Below are positions 24,126-37,615 of a DNA stretch of 64,000 nt, piece after piece. This DNA comes from Diphasiastrum complanatum. Its lineage: Eukaryota > Streptophyta > Lycopodiopsida > Lycopodiales > Lycopodiaceae. The notes under the pieces were generated by a model. It saw nothing but the letters and a program-made list of their open reading frames with translations, was not told the DNA's origin and did no database searches. The stretch lies in the NCBI GenBank assembly GCA_029204225.1, contig CM055096.1, positions 45,119,967 to 45,183,966 on the forward strand, in the 5' to 3' direction. The first letter of the stretch is position 1, and every line of letters starts with the position of its first letter. The position numbers and the translations under genes were made by a program.

Positions 24126-25200
24126 TGTTGGAATTCTATTCTCAAGCCCAATTCCATTAGGTAATGAGCACCCTGAAAAACTTGTTTATATTTATTCTTG
24201 AAAAACTACAAAAATAGAGGAGGCTCAATTTTCTACTTGAAGATCAAAAAATTCAGGATCGAATTTTTCCTAACCAATGTCAATCCCATCAATAAAGGAT
24301 TTTTCGACCCTGGATCGGATCAGATGGAGGTGGAAAATATCCGGACGTCTTTGACCTTGGATTGGATCGAATCAACGGGTCTGATTTTCATGACCTTGGA
24401 AAATCTGAGCCTATGTATAAAATTCTGAACCTTTGTATAAATTCCAATCCTTTGTAAAATCTGACACTGCCAACTTAGACTTTTTTGATACTGTATCGAC
24501 TTGAAAAATCTGAGATTTTCGATATTTTTAAAAGTCATAATTTCCAATACGAGATCGACTCGAAAAATTCGTAAATTTTTTAGTCATTGTATATTTTTTC
24601 GAGTCTTTGTAAATTTCGATACTGTCAACTCAGAAATCCAACCCACGTTGCGACGTTGACAGTCCGCCTACCTCTGTACAGACATTCACTGTAAAATGGC
24701 GGCTACCTAAAGGACAAATGTAGTTAATTAAGTAGGCCAATGTAAGCTTTCAATGTACTGATCATATGACCTCCAATCATCAAGGAAGATCTATTGGAGT
24801 CAGTGCTCTGATCAGGTTATCATCCTGCAGACATTATGTTGTAGATAACTAAGTTCACTTTTTCGAGTTTCAAGTTAGCCATCAACGAACTAAGCTGAAG
24901 ACTGATTGCGCCCACTGATTTGCGCCCAGCTTCAAGCATTGTACTCAATTTTGATTATTATTAGACTGCATTTTGTGTTTACACTACGATTTTGTTCTAT
25001 TGCGCATTGTTGTTATTCGATCCATCTTGAACTGAGCTTTGCTGGTAACTGATGCACTTCCGATCCACTACACCACCTGCTCCACTTCCGTTGCACCACA
25101 TTTCCACTGATTCCTGACTTGGTATAAGAGAATTTGTCTCTATCAGATCTCTGTTAATCCGATACCAGTCGATCATCTCTAAATTCATCGATATCCTACA
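24126..25200 (+). mobile_element. Putative LTR (1075 bp) of a retrotransposon
   Basis: Starts TGTTGGA (24126-24132) and ends TCCTACA (25194-25200), a 7-bp terminal inverted repeat with one mismatch. It is followed with no gap by TGGTATCAGAGC (25201-25212), the exact initiator-Met-tRNA complement used as primer site by plant copia elements. The 5' boundary coincides with the end of a copia coding fragment. No second LTR was found, so the length is deduced from termini only. Confidence 0.5.
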
Positions 25201-25212
25201 TGGTATCAGAGC
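25201..25212 (+). other. Primer-binding site (initiator Met-tRNA)
   Basis: TGGTATCAGAGC, the canonical plant LTR-retrotransposon primer site, sits directly after the TCCTACA end of the upstream LTR. Confidence 0.75.
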
Positions 25213-25439
25213 GGGTGTCTCAGTAATCTGCATTTCTATTGCAGATTCAGTCTTGTTTCTACCAAATCAGAAAACATAAAAAATTTGTTCTTGGCGGAAA
25301 AATAAACGGCAAAATTAAATCAGAGGCAATAATTTCTTACTGCTCTGAAACTAACCCTCACCTCTCTAGTCAGTACCTTTTGGACACTAATCAAAACCTA
25401 CGTAAAAATCGGCGAAGGTTAATTCCCAGTCATTTTTGA

Positions 25440-25905
25440 AAAAACTACAAAAGATTGTCAAAAAAAACCCATAAAAATTGTATTTTATCTCCATCCCCTG
25501 GAAAATAACCCTCGCCCACCTTGATTGAGCTTAATCTGTACTAGAGGAGGCTAGTCTCAGCTCGGCGAAGGTTCTCTCTCTAGGATCTGAGAGAAAATTG
25601 TTAAAAAACAGCAAAAAAAACCCATAAAAATTGTATTTTCTCTACATCCCCTGGGAAATAGCCCTCTCTCACTTGGATTTAGCTTAATCTATATCAGAGG
25701 GGGATAATCTCATCTCAGCAAAGCTTATCTCTCTAGGATTTGAAAAAAAAACTGCCAAAAATAACAAAAAACTCATAAAAATTGTATTTTCTCTCCATCC
25801 CCTAGGAACCAATCCTCTTCCACCTACATTTAGCTTAATATGTACTAGAGAAGGCTAATCTCATCTCGACGAAGGTTATCTCTCTAGGATCTGAGAGAAA
25901 AGATC
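25440..25905 (+). repeat. 152-bp tandem repeat, three copies, in retrotransposon leader
   Basis: The phrase cataaaaattgtatttt(a/c)tc recurs at about 25470, 25623 and 25774 (periods of about 153 and 151). Each copy continues with atcccct(g/a)g, a cac(t/c)t.gatt.agcttaat block, agaggaggcta, tc(a/t)gc..a(a/g)gg/cttatctctctaggat and (t)gagagaaaa. Copies differ by scattered substitutions and small indels. The array starts about 230 bp after the primer site, in the untranslated leader of the putative element. Confidence 0.8.
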
Positions 25906-26720
25906 CTGCAGAAACTATCCATCAATAACTCTCGCAAACCTCATAAAAGCTATATCTATTCTAGATCCAGTTAATTTTGGAACAACAAAGGTTAGATCTC
26001 CTGAGATCTAAGGAAATCTCAGAAAAACAACAATAAACCACTAAAAATGGACAAAAATACACTAAAAATGACCATGTTCTCAAATTGGTAATAGTTGGAT
26101 TATACTAGGTTTCAGCTACTAAATTTTTTCTCAGATAAGACACTCAGATCCTAAAATCTTAGAGAAATAGTCCGAGCGACTTGAAGGTAGTTCAGCACAA
26201 GATCCAAGGGAAAGCGCAATCACGCAGCCTTCAGATGGGAAGTGCACTTACAAGGGAAAGACTAAGGTTGATGATTGTCCCTCAACGAGCAAGTTTCAAC
26301 CAAGGTCTGATTGTTTCACAATGCAACAGAACTCCAAACCAACGCTAAGTCCCTGTGTTACAATACTTCAAAAGCCAAATCTAGGGAATCCAAGCCAAAA
26401 AGGCCAATTATACAACAAGAACCAGCACCTACAACGACAACACCTTGTCCTCAAATTGTAATTGGTTGTTGAGGAAAGTCTTCAGGTTCAAGCATACCAA
26501 GAATACCTGGATAGAAAAAGTAGTCAAGCGAGCACGTCTTATCTACATTATGACTTGAGAGAGACAACGACAATACCATTTGGAGAAGGAGCGTCAACCT
26601 ATCAAGATCATTATCAACCAGACTTACCTTGGGATCCTTTGATAGATGGCGTCGACTACCCATTTGTCAATGAACAAGGTTACCAGGCATGGCCACCAGA
26701 ACCTTATAGGCATTAATGAA
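25906..26720 (+). other. Retroelement leader / unidentified coding remnant
   Basis: Probably internal sequence of the element whose LTR ends at 25200. An 84-residue open frame (26462-26716: VEESLQVQAYQEYLDRK ... DLPWDPLIDGVDYPF) ends in TAA. It has an acidic, aromatic composition with no domain I recognise. No gag, protease or RT blocks are visible. Confidence 0.3.
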
Positions 26721-29120
<2,400 letters not shown>

Positions 29121-29133
29121 ATTGCAGTTTCCA

Positions 29134-30094
29134 TTACTTAAAAAGTAGATTAGAAAAGTAGTCTTTTTGGTGAGTCATGTGAGAGCGCCCCACTATCAAT
29201 CCACCAAGTGTCTTGATTAGAGATACCATCAAAGATAGACTGCTTTCTTCCTCCTCCTCAAGCACAAGATTGCCTTGATTGTCCTTCTCTTGGGCATTCT
29301 TCTTCTTGTAGCACTCGGATGCAAAATGTCCCTTTTTTCCACAAAAGAAACACTTTAGCTTCTTCTTATCCTTCTTGCTCTTGCCTTTGGAACTTGATGC
29401 TCCATCTTTGTTCTCCATCTCCATGTCTTGAGTCTTCTTGGATGGAAACTTCTTCTTCTTGCCTTTCAAAGAAAAGTTAGCTTTTTCATCACCATCATTC
29501 AAAGATAAGGAACTCATCCTACTTTTGATATGAAGCATTCTACTCTCCTCACTAACAAGCACACTTTGAAGTTTTTCATACTAGGAAGTGAATCTTGGAT
29601 GGAAAAGGTTTGAACAAGATTAGAATAATCATCTCCTAATCCATTCAAAATGATTTGAACTAATTTATCATCTTTGATTTTATCATCTATAGAAGACAAC
29701 TCCTTATTCAAAGATTTGATCCTAAAGACATAATTTTGGGCACTTTCACTACTTCCTTTCATGCTTTGAAGGATTTGATTCCTAAGCATGAGTATCCTTG
29801 AAGTGTTCTTGGATCCATAAATGGCTTTTAATGAATCCCATGCCTCTTTGGATGTGGTACAAGATGAGATTTCTTTCAAAAGTCATTACTTACATTCATT
29901 TTTATGCAATGTAATGCAACTCTACATCTCTTTTTGTATTTAGCCAATTCAACTCCTCCTTGAGGTTCTACTTCCACCTCAAGTACTATGTCATAAAGAT
30001 CATGAAGTACAAGCAAATACTCCATTCGAACTATCCAAGTAGCATAATTTCTGGATGTAAGTCTTTCACTAGCTTCAAGCAAAAAACCACCCAT
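29134..30094 (-). pseudogene. copia gag with zinc knuckle (family B), frameshifted
   Basis: Three overlapping frames give one gag: MGGFLLEASERLTSRNYATW ... YKKRCRVALHCIKMNVSN (30094-29876), EISSCTTSKEAWDSLKAIYG ... IKSLNKELSSIDDKIKDD (29879-29514), and CFFCGKKGHFASECYKKK (CCHC knuckle; 29562-29134), reaching the protease start GRSHMTHQKDYFSNLLF. It is clearly the same family as the + strand gag at 43.2 kb. The element stops here, with no integrase or RT on this strand to the left. Two frameshifts make it inactive. Confidence 0.85.
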
Positions 30095-30692
30095 TCATGC
30101 CATTTTTTAATGTGAAAAAGCACTAGAAACTCTTATGGTTTCTCTAAGAAATCTGAACCTAAAGTCTTCTAGCAATCTAGAAAGCTTATAGACTCAATCC
30201 TATCACTCATGAACCATTCTAGAATGATGGAAATCTAGATTCTAGTGTCAAACTTGCAAAATCACTCCTTAATCTATGATTTTTAGCAATTTCTCTCTTC
30301 AACCTCAACATACACTCAAAAAATCAGAGAAGATCAATTAGTGCGCCTAATTCAAGCTTCAATTTTAATTTTTTGGCTGATCTAATCCAAGAACTAATTA
30401 AGGGATTAGATTTAGTATAGAAAATGCTTGATTTTGCACTAGAAATAACTCAAATTGGGTATGTGAGTCAAATTCTACAAATTTTTGAAATTTCTCAGTA
30501 AAAACCGGAGTTGTATGGCCTCACACGTGTGAAAAGGGTTCCTACAGCCCACAACAAGATCTGGACCAAAAATTTTGAGGATAGCTATCAAACCCAACTC
30601 GCTACACAAAATTTGACTAGTTTCCAAAAAACTGCTAATTTTGGCTTTGATTTGGATTAACCCTATCAATTTCAACAAAACCTCTTGTACTA
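30095..30692 (-). other. Leader (5' untranslated) of copia family B
   Basis: Non-coding sequence between the gag start and the primer-binding site. It contains the perfect 12-bp palindrome TCACACGTGTGA at 30521-30532. The equivalent leader of the 42-kb copy carries the same palindrome at 42771. Confidence 0.6.
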
Positions 30693-30910
30693 GGCTTTGA
30701 TACCATGTGCAAAAAGTACAAAAAGGACCAAGAGTGGATCCTAATCTGATCCTCGAGAGGGATTGGTTGTCAGATTACTTGATTTATCAATCTACTTGAG
30801 ATTAAGATCAATCTAGATCAATCTAGACACAAAATCCTAACAAGAACAATCATTAATTGAAGGTAGGTGTACTTTCTGGTTTTACACGTGTGAAACATTG
30901 TCTAAGTACG
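30693..30910 (-). mobile_element. Primer-binding site and truncated LTR of copia family B
   Basis: On the minus strand the LTR end GTACTTTTTGCACA abuts TGGTATCAAAGCC (30705-30693), an initiator-Met-tRNA primer site. About 190-220 bp of LTR are readable. They align with the 42-kb LTR around tcacacgtgtgaa and attgttcttg(c/t)t(t/a)gg. The LTR is cut off near 30.90 kb, where copia integrase sequence of the other family begins on the + strand. Confidence 0.6.
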
Positions 30911-30929
30911 GACTCCAACCTGAAAATCA

Positions 30930-31652
30930 AGTACACAAATGCATTTGACAAATTCACAGAGTATATGAACTGGACAAAAAGATGCACAAGAAATAAGGTG
31001 GAGCAGATTTGAACATATAGGGGTGGAGAATACATCTCAAACCGATTCACTGATTTCTGCAATGATCGAGGAATCATTCACAGAAGGGCAACATCCTATA
31101 TATCGTAGCACAACTGTGTTGCAGAAAGAAAGAATAGGACTCTCATGGAAGCTGCTAGGTGCATGATGGCCTATTCGAAGGCTCAAAGAGTACTGTGGGC
31201 TGAAGCAATAGCTACAGCTACTTACATTCAGAACATGATAGGAAAATCTGGTGTTCCTCATACAACACCACATGAATTATGGTGGGGTAGAAAACCCAAT
31301 CTGACTCATATTCAAATCTTTGGTTGTGTAGCATATGCACATGTTCCCGACAAGTTTCAAAAGAAGCTTGATGAGAAAGCAGAACAAGGATATCTTGTAG
31401 GATTTGACAATCATTCGTCATATTACAGAATCTATATGCTAGAGACAAACACAATGAAGACAGTCAGAGACGTCAAATTCGATGAGAGCAGAACAATAGC
31501 CAACAATGAACCTGTTAGTTATGAAATCCTTGGAAGAAAATATTATGATCTACGAACCACGACAGAGGGAGCAGAAGACGAACACTCAGACGAAGATGTT
31601 CGAGTCGCACCTCAATCGAGCAACGAATCAGACGAAGAAAGATTCGCATGCC
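30930..31652 (+). pseudogene. copia integrase (core to C-terminal region)
   Basis: Blocks: AFDKFTEYMNWTKR, GGEYISNRFTDFCNDRGIIH, (stop) HNCVAERKNRTLMEAARCMM, WAEAIATATYIQNMIGKSG, ELWWGRKPNLTHIQIFGCVAYAH, KLDEKAEQGYLVGFDNHSSYY and VRDVKFDESRTIANNEPVSY. The open stretch 31145-31652 is the best preserved. An in-frame stop near 31108 sits in the normally invariant ISPQHNG-like block (here SYIS, stop, HN). It ends at ERFACQ, where the LTR with its target duplication is inserted. Confidence 0.85.
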
Positions 31653-31657
31653 AGCCT

Positions 31658-32358
31658 TGTGAAGAATTGCCAAAAATTGGCAAATCTAGCTTGATCAAAA
31701 ACCATGTAGAATAGTGTAAATTGTGTACACAAGTGGGTCCCACACATGTGAGGCCATGATGCCACATGGGAAACCCATCCTAATGTAGGTTAGGTCAAGT
31801 CAAGGGAGTTGGTCATGTCTATTTGGTGGTCATCCCTACTTTATAGGACCTACACCTAAGTTTAAGGTGAAAATTTGACCAACTAGCTACCTACCAAGCA
31901 TAACTCTAGGAAATAGACTAGGGTTTCATTTTAGGTCAAGGAGAGTGAGTTAACTTCCTTATTACATGCTGGAAATCCACCTAACTTCAAGAAGGAAGTC
32001 GAATTTGCTATGTATTCCCTCTCTCCATAGTGAGAAGATAGAAAATTTTTGGAGCTCATTGGCAATCTCAAGCTAGTTCACTATGTACATTGAGTTTTTG
32101 TGATCCAAATGAAACCAAATCAATTTCTACTTGTTTCTCAGGTTGAAGGCCATACTACAGCCTTTAGTACACACGTGTGGGCTCGTATTTCAATGTTTAT
32201 CAATGCTTTTGATTGTTAATGCTTGTTGTTTGTCAAATTGCCAATCTAGATCAACTTTTTTGTGTCTAGTTTTTTGATAGATTGTTAAGCAAGCATCCAA
32301 TCACTCTTGTGGATCTTTTGTAGATCCATTTATGGTCCTAAAGTACAGTACTTTCACA
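31658..32358 (+). mobile_element. Solo LTR (701 bp) of copia family B
   Basis: Begins TGTGAAG and ends CTTTCACA, giving a terminal inverted repeat. It is flanked by the 5-bp target duplication AGCCT (31653-31657 and 32359-32363). The interrupted copia frame resumes exactly after the second AGCCT, which proves the boundaries. Its 3' part aligns with the 42-kb LTR (caatcactct ... tagatc.at .. ggtcct/agtccata). It carries a CACACGTGTG palindrome at 32170-32179. A lone LTR is normally left by recombination between the two LTRs of a full element. Confidence 0.88.
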
Positions 32359-33540
32359 AGCCTACTACTACAACACCTATAAATCGAAGTGGTTTTGGAC
32401 CTAGCAGAACAGATAAAGGCAAGAGCATTGCAATACTAGAAGGATCTCCTAGAAAATCAACGAGAGAACGAAGAGCGCCAACAAGGTTTGTTCCAGGTAG
32501 CTCAGCTTCTACATCTGAAGAGTTTTGTGGATTCAGTGGAGAACCACAAACATTCGAGGAATCAATTGAATGTCTAGACAAGGACAAATGGATCCAAGCC
32601 ATGAATGATGAGATGGAATCCATGAAGAAGAATGAGGTATGGACATTGCAGCCATTACCAGATAAGCGAAAGACTGTACAATGCAAGTGGGTATACAAGC
32701 TGAAGTATGGACCGAATGAAAAAGTATAAATCTAGACTTGTAGCGAAGGGTTTTTCTCAGAGGTATGGTGTCGACTATGTTGAGACCTTCTCTCCAGTCA
32801 TGAAACATTTGTTGCTACGCCTAGTGTTTGCATATGCAGCCGCTTATGATCTCAGGATTCACATCGTGGACGAAAAGACAACGTTCTTACATGGTGAGCT
32901 AGACGAAGAAGTCTACATGGATCAACATCCAAGCTACATTTCGAACTCACTTCCTACTTATGCATGCAGAATGCACAAGAGTATCTACGGTCTGATGCAA
33001 TCAGCATGACAATGGTATAAGAAGAAAGATCAAGCCCTGAAATACTTAAGATTCAAGCCACTAATAGTTGATTTTAACGTTTATGTAAGAATTACAAATG
33101 GGAAGATCATCATTGTAGCTATATATGTGGACAGCACCCTGATACTCTGCAAAAGTGAAAAACTTATTGTCGACGTGAAGTGCGACATCTTGAAACATTT
33201 CGAGATTGCAGAACTAGGAGAAGCCAGATGTTATCTTGGCTTACAGATTGACAGAGACTATGATGAAGGGAAATTGTACCTTCATCAGTCCAGATATACC
33301 CAAAAAATCCTAGAAGATTTCGGGATGATGAATTGCAAAGGAGCAAATACTCCAATGCTTGCAGGAACAATCTTGACGAATGAAGATTGTTCGAAGACTA
33401 AAGAGGAAAGAGAATTGATGCAACATACACCATACATGAAGCTAATCAGATCACTTATGTATCTTGAAGATAACACACGCCCTGACATTGCTTATGTCGT
33501 GTTCAGGATAATTCTATCTTTTGCATGTAGATTTTGCTTG
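32359..33540 (+). pseudogene. copia reverse transcriptase (second half of the split element)
   Basis: Starts with the linker GSPRKSTRERRAPTRF, then DKWIQAMNDEMESMKKNEVW, VQCKWVYKLKYGP, a frame shift at 32727, SRLVAKGFSQRYGVDYVETFSPV, DEKTTFLHGELDEEVYMDQ, a stop at 33007, then YVDSTLILCKSEKL and YLGLQIDRD, and a start of RNase H (DIAYVVFRI) at 33480. The catalytic motif reads YVDS instead of YVDD, losing the second metal-binding aspartate. The end is replaced by unrelated sequence after 33507. Confidence 0.85.
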
Positions 33541-35685
33541 ATTCAATATTTTGCATTTTTGGTGAAACCCTGAATTTGATAGGATCTCTTGATTTTAACT
33601 TGCTGGACTTTTTCAAGAGTGTGTTTCAATCTTAGGTGTTGGAAAAAGCTCATCATATTGTAGAAAAAATTATTGGGAATTCTCCTTCAGAGAACACAAT
33701 GAAAGTTTGAATAAGTCAAACTAATATCAGTGTCTTCAGTCATGTCTGATTCCGGTCTATGTACTAATAGAGCAGTTTCTACTTTTATTGAATAAAGCGA
33801 GTAGATTTAGAAGACATATGTGTGAGTGTGATAGTTAAATTCATAAATCAGAAATAGCAATAAAACACCAATGAAGTAAAATATATTGATAATTTAGATC
33901 AATTGATCATTTTCTTCTTCTGATTTGGATTGTTTTATCTACAATCTGTCTTCTTTTGTCTGTCTTATTGCCTACTTATAATGAGTAAGTGTACATGTAT
34001 TTATATTGTCATAGGATCGGTCTCTTGGCCTTCTTCCTTCTGTGAAACAGTCAATCTAACCGTTAAGACAATTGATATACAATGACGTTCTATTTCCAGG
34101 TTCGACAGTTTCTCTTTCGAGTTCATTTATCTTTCGAACAAGAATAAAGGTTGAATGAGAATAAAGATCGAACATGAATAACAATTTGCAACATAAACTC
34201 ATAAGGAGTACATTACATGATGCCTCCTAGTAGGACTTCCCTTTCAACATTAGCATGACCATCTCTCTGGCCAGTCGTCGCTGAAGGCTCTATATGGGCA
34301 CGAATAGAGGCACGGTTGTTGCTGGCCGTCTAAGTAAGAGACAACAACAAGTGCATCGATTTTATGATGAAGGGAGTGCACTAGCCTATGAGGACTGGCC
34401 AAATTTCTGCTTACTATTTTATAGAGGCCTTCAAGGCCATATACACTCTGCCATTTCCATCTGGAGCTTTGGCAACATGCTATCTCTTTCAAGTTCTTTT
34501 ACTATGTCACTCAAAAAGTCTAGGAAAAACATCTGTATGCAGACATTGCTCCATTGAAAGTGAAGTCGTCCCGACTCTTGGTTGACTGCAAATGCCAGAG
34601 TAGGGCCAAGCTCGCTATATTCCAGATGGCAACAGGCCCCCTTTCACTAGAACCGTTTTCTTTAGGACATTCGTTGGCTGCTTGAAGAACGAGTAGGGAT
34701 AGGGAAACAACAACGCATTTCCTTTCTTGTAGACTCGTGAAGAAGACACTGGCACTTCATGGATGATCAGACGGAACTGACCAACCAATGTAGGTGGTAG
34801 TTGGTCTCCGCAGGACATTTGCAATGATCGGTTAGCCGCTTCAATGAAACTATCAGGATTTGAAGAACTGGGGATTTCTCATATGAACAGTGGAATGATG
34901 GCAAATAGAGAAATGGAAGGAAGAGGGGAGGTGGTGATGACAACGGTAGATGGTGTGGGCGATAGGCATGAGGATGGATGCAGATGTATGGCAAGTGGCT
35001 GGTTGAAGAAGGAGACTAATTTTCCAATGCTTGTACTTCCATCTTCTGAAGGATCTTCGTCGTGACTAGGGTACTTCTTCTGATTGTGTCTCTTTGGATT
35101 GCCCATCTGCTTTCTTAGCCTTGTCATTATCATCTTTGGTTTTGTGACCTTGGCTGTCAATCTACTAATGTTGTTGTTGGCAATGTAACTGAGAGAACCT
35201 GTTGCAAGATATTGATGTCTCTTATCTGGAGCTGTGGGAATTGCATGTCGATTGGGAAGCTGGCTACCATCTTCTTTGGTAACTTTATCGGCCATGTACT
35301 TACAACAATGCAGAGTCTCTATTTGGATGGTTCCTTTGTCCGAATAAATGCTGAGTTGCTGACAAGAGTTATACCTAGGAAAGGAATGTCCGAAGATGTT
35401 GTCAGTGAAGGAGCTGTCTACAATAGAACATACCTAAGGACACGCTTTGCTAACCTTGGCAACCATATTATCGGCCAATTTCATGAGGCTAAGTGAAGGG
35501 CAATTCAGAGACAGATTCAGCTAGACGAGAAGATATCACAAAGACTACAAATGCTCCAGATTGAAATGTATATATTGTATATAATATAAAGACTTTTTAT
35601 CTTTTACGATTGTTCGAGATCCATTATGGAATGTGTTGAGGAAATATCTTCTCTGATGTGTTGCTGATGTCGATTGTTTGCAAGG
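33541..35685. other. Unidentified stretch, probably retroelement internal sequence
   Basis: No recognised domain. A 138-residue minus-strand frame (35295-34879, MADKVTKEDGSQLPNRHA ... ) overlaps a 94-residue plus-strand frame (35212-35496, LDGSFVRINAELLTRVIPRKG ... YNRTYLRTRFANLGNHII). The latter has protein-like composition and lies about 200 bp before a polypurine tract and LTR-like start, so it may be the end of a retroelement polyprotein. Neither resembles a family I can name. Confidence 0.3.
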
Positions 35686-36305
35686 ACACTTTACATTTGA
35701 GGGAGGATATGTAATACCCTATTACATGCATATTTTTGTGAATTGTTATTTTTTGATGCAAAACCCCAACGAACCTACTCAATTCATGAAGATAACCATT
35801 TTATATGAAGAAATTTCTAATGGAAGCGGCAATGACAAGGTTATTCAACAATACATCGAAGATAAAGACATGTACATAAATAATTCTAAAGGAAGGACTA
35901 TGTCTCGAAGGGCAGTTATGAAACAGCATGAACCTTAATAAGAAGGCTAGCGCTAAGGGCAGAACATTCCAGAAGATTCATTTATTACACCTCAAGCAAA
36001 CATTGCAACCTTCCAGGTGCTTGCTTCTCATTGGAGCAAAGTCGTGTGACAAGGATGCCACCTAGGAATTGAACACTTGTAATTTTTCTATTGGATGGAA
36101 TTAGTTAATTAAATTAAATAAGAAGCGGCATATCAGTTACTAAAGAGTTGTGCATTTTCGCACTCATTCCCTATATGTACACCACTTACGCTTCAATACA
36201 ACTATCGAGTTTTTCAGGAGATCACAGAGAGAGATTGAGTCTTCAAGTTTTCCTGCTCTCTGCTTTCATAAGCTTTCTACTTGCTGAGTTCTTCTGTTTC
36301 TGACA
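35686..36305 (+). mobile_element. Putative polypurine tract plus LTR (about 596 bp)
   Basis: The purine run GAGGGAGGA ends just before TGTAATACCC (35710), a typical plant LTR start. A matching end, CTGACA, is at 36305. Within it a TATA-like CCCTATATGTAC occurs at about 36170. The following bases (GTTGGTACC) are not a standard primer site, so this is better read as a 3' or solo LTR. No second copy is available for proof. Confidence 0.4.
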
Positions 36306-37129
36306 GTTGGTACCTTGTCGGATGTGCTTGTGATTGTAACTCAGTAGTCAGTCGTCCATTTAATCAGTAGTCAGTTGTTCTTTTGAATGAGCACATTCTA
36401 TTGTTGGGGACAAATTGTCGAACTACATTTGGATGGTGTTGAGACATTTGTATGTTTCTCTGGCTTGGTTTATCTAATGCAACAGAACTTGCTTGTCCGA
36501 CAAACTTTATTAGGTGCATAGACCGATAGATCGGTCTAGCTGATAAGTCGGATACACTAATCAGCAATGCAACATGTTCGATATGAGAATAGTCGGCATC
36601 AATATCTTTTGCTTTTGTATGTTTGAAACCACATCCTAACCGATGATACTGGTCATTGAAACTTCTAAATGTCCGTTGACAACCAGCTTCTAATCCAAGA
36701 ATATTAAATGAGTTAAAAACATCTAAAATCACAATATTAAGCAATCTCTTTGGGGAACGACAATCTTTTATACTACATATCCTTACAATTAAGATAAGTA
36801 TATCGCAACACAAGTAGATAAATGATTGAAAATTTTGGAGATCAATTCGAAAGGTGAGCTGTTTTTAATCAAAAATTTTGTAAGCCTAGTATATAAGATA
36901 GAGGCTCTGGTGGCCCTTCCAAGGAGGAATTTGAAATTCAAGCAACTTAAACACTGGTTCAACTTGTTGATACCACTGATTCATTGTGTCATCTTCACAC
37001 AGAACGAGTTTGAGTGATTAAGGCATATCTGGAATCTCGTCACTATGATCTGAATCCAATTCGACCATTTTTGAAAAGATTTTTTAATATTTTGGAAGTT
37101 CTCTAGAGTGTTGTCGAATGAAATCTGGC
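36306..37129. other. Non-coding stretch, unassigned 150-codon frame
   Basis: A minus-strand frame of 149 codons (36813-36364) has no recognisable motif, although part of it (DADYSHIEHVALLISVSD) has protein-like composition. It may be decayed element coding sequence. No function assigned. Confidence 0.25.
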
Positions 37130-37615
37130 TTCTACAATGGCGGATGCAAATCATCCGGGGATAGTGGCGGTGGAGGATGAAAAAGGACGGTCAGAAACTG
37201 GTGGATGAAAACTCGGATGAGAACTCGGCGGCTGAAAATGTTTCGGATGCAAAATGGTATGTTTAAGAGTCATGCCAAAGGAAGTGAATCTTTGACATCG
37301 TCAGATGCTATTGGCTTAGTTGGATCAAATGCTAAAGGAGGTAGGCAATCATCCCATCTTGTTGGAATTCTTGCTAGTAGGTCAAGTCTTGCACGTAAAT
37401 TGTCGATTGTCTTGCATCTGAGGAAACATTTGCTCAGAATGTCATAAGGTGATTTTGTCCAGAATAATATAAATCAGTTTAGAACTCTACTAGAGCAGAT
37501 GGCAGTCATAGGTTCAGCGATCGAAGATTTTGACATTGTCATGACCTTACTTTCTAGCATGCCATCCTCTTATGAAAGTTGAACAAGTATGGAGGGGATG
37601 GTTCTGTAGAAAAAA
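37130..37615 (+). pseudogene. copia gag (UBN2-type) fragment
   Basis: Near 37451-37580 one frame reads FVQNNINQFRTLLEQMAVIG and SAIEDFDIVMTLLSSMPSSYES, the well-known UBN2 gag pattern (INKMR..L..IG..I.D.D.. LLSSLP.SY). Upstream, from about 37138, the frames are heavily shifted but begin with a gag-like MADANHPG. No LTR or pol sequence is attached. Confidence 0.6.

Larger units (their letters stand above)
30925..33540 (+). mobile_element. Ty1/copia relic (integrase to RT), split by a solo LTR
   Basis: Integrase (about 30930-31652), a 701-bp LTR insertion, then RT (32359-33540). The protein matches the minus-strand copia at 19.3-23.5 kb block for block. The 5' part (LTR, gag, protease) is missing to the left and RNase H is lost after about 33507. 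Stops at 31108, 32727 and 33007 show decay besides the insertion. Confidence 0.85.

Noticed and set aside
36960-36980. TTGATACCACTG as a minus-strand primer-binding site
   Set aside because: It resembles the complement of TGGTATCA, but the nearby gag fragment is on the plus strand and no LTR terminus adjoins it.
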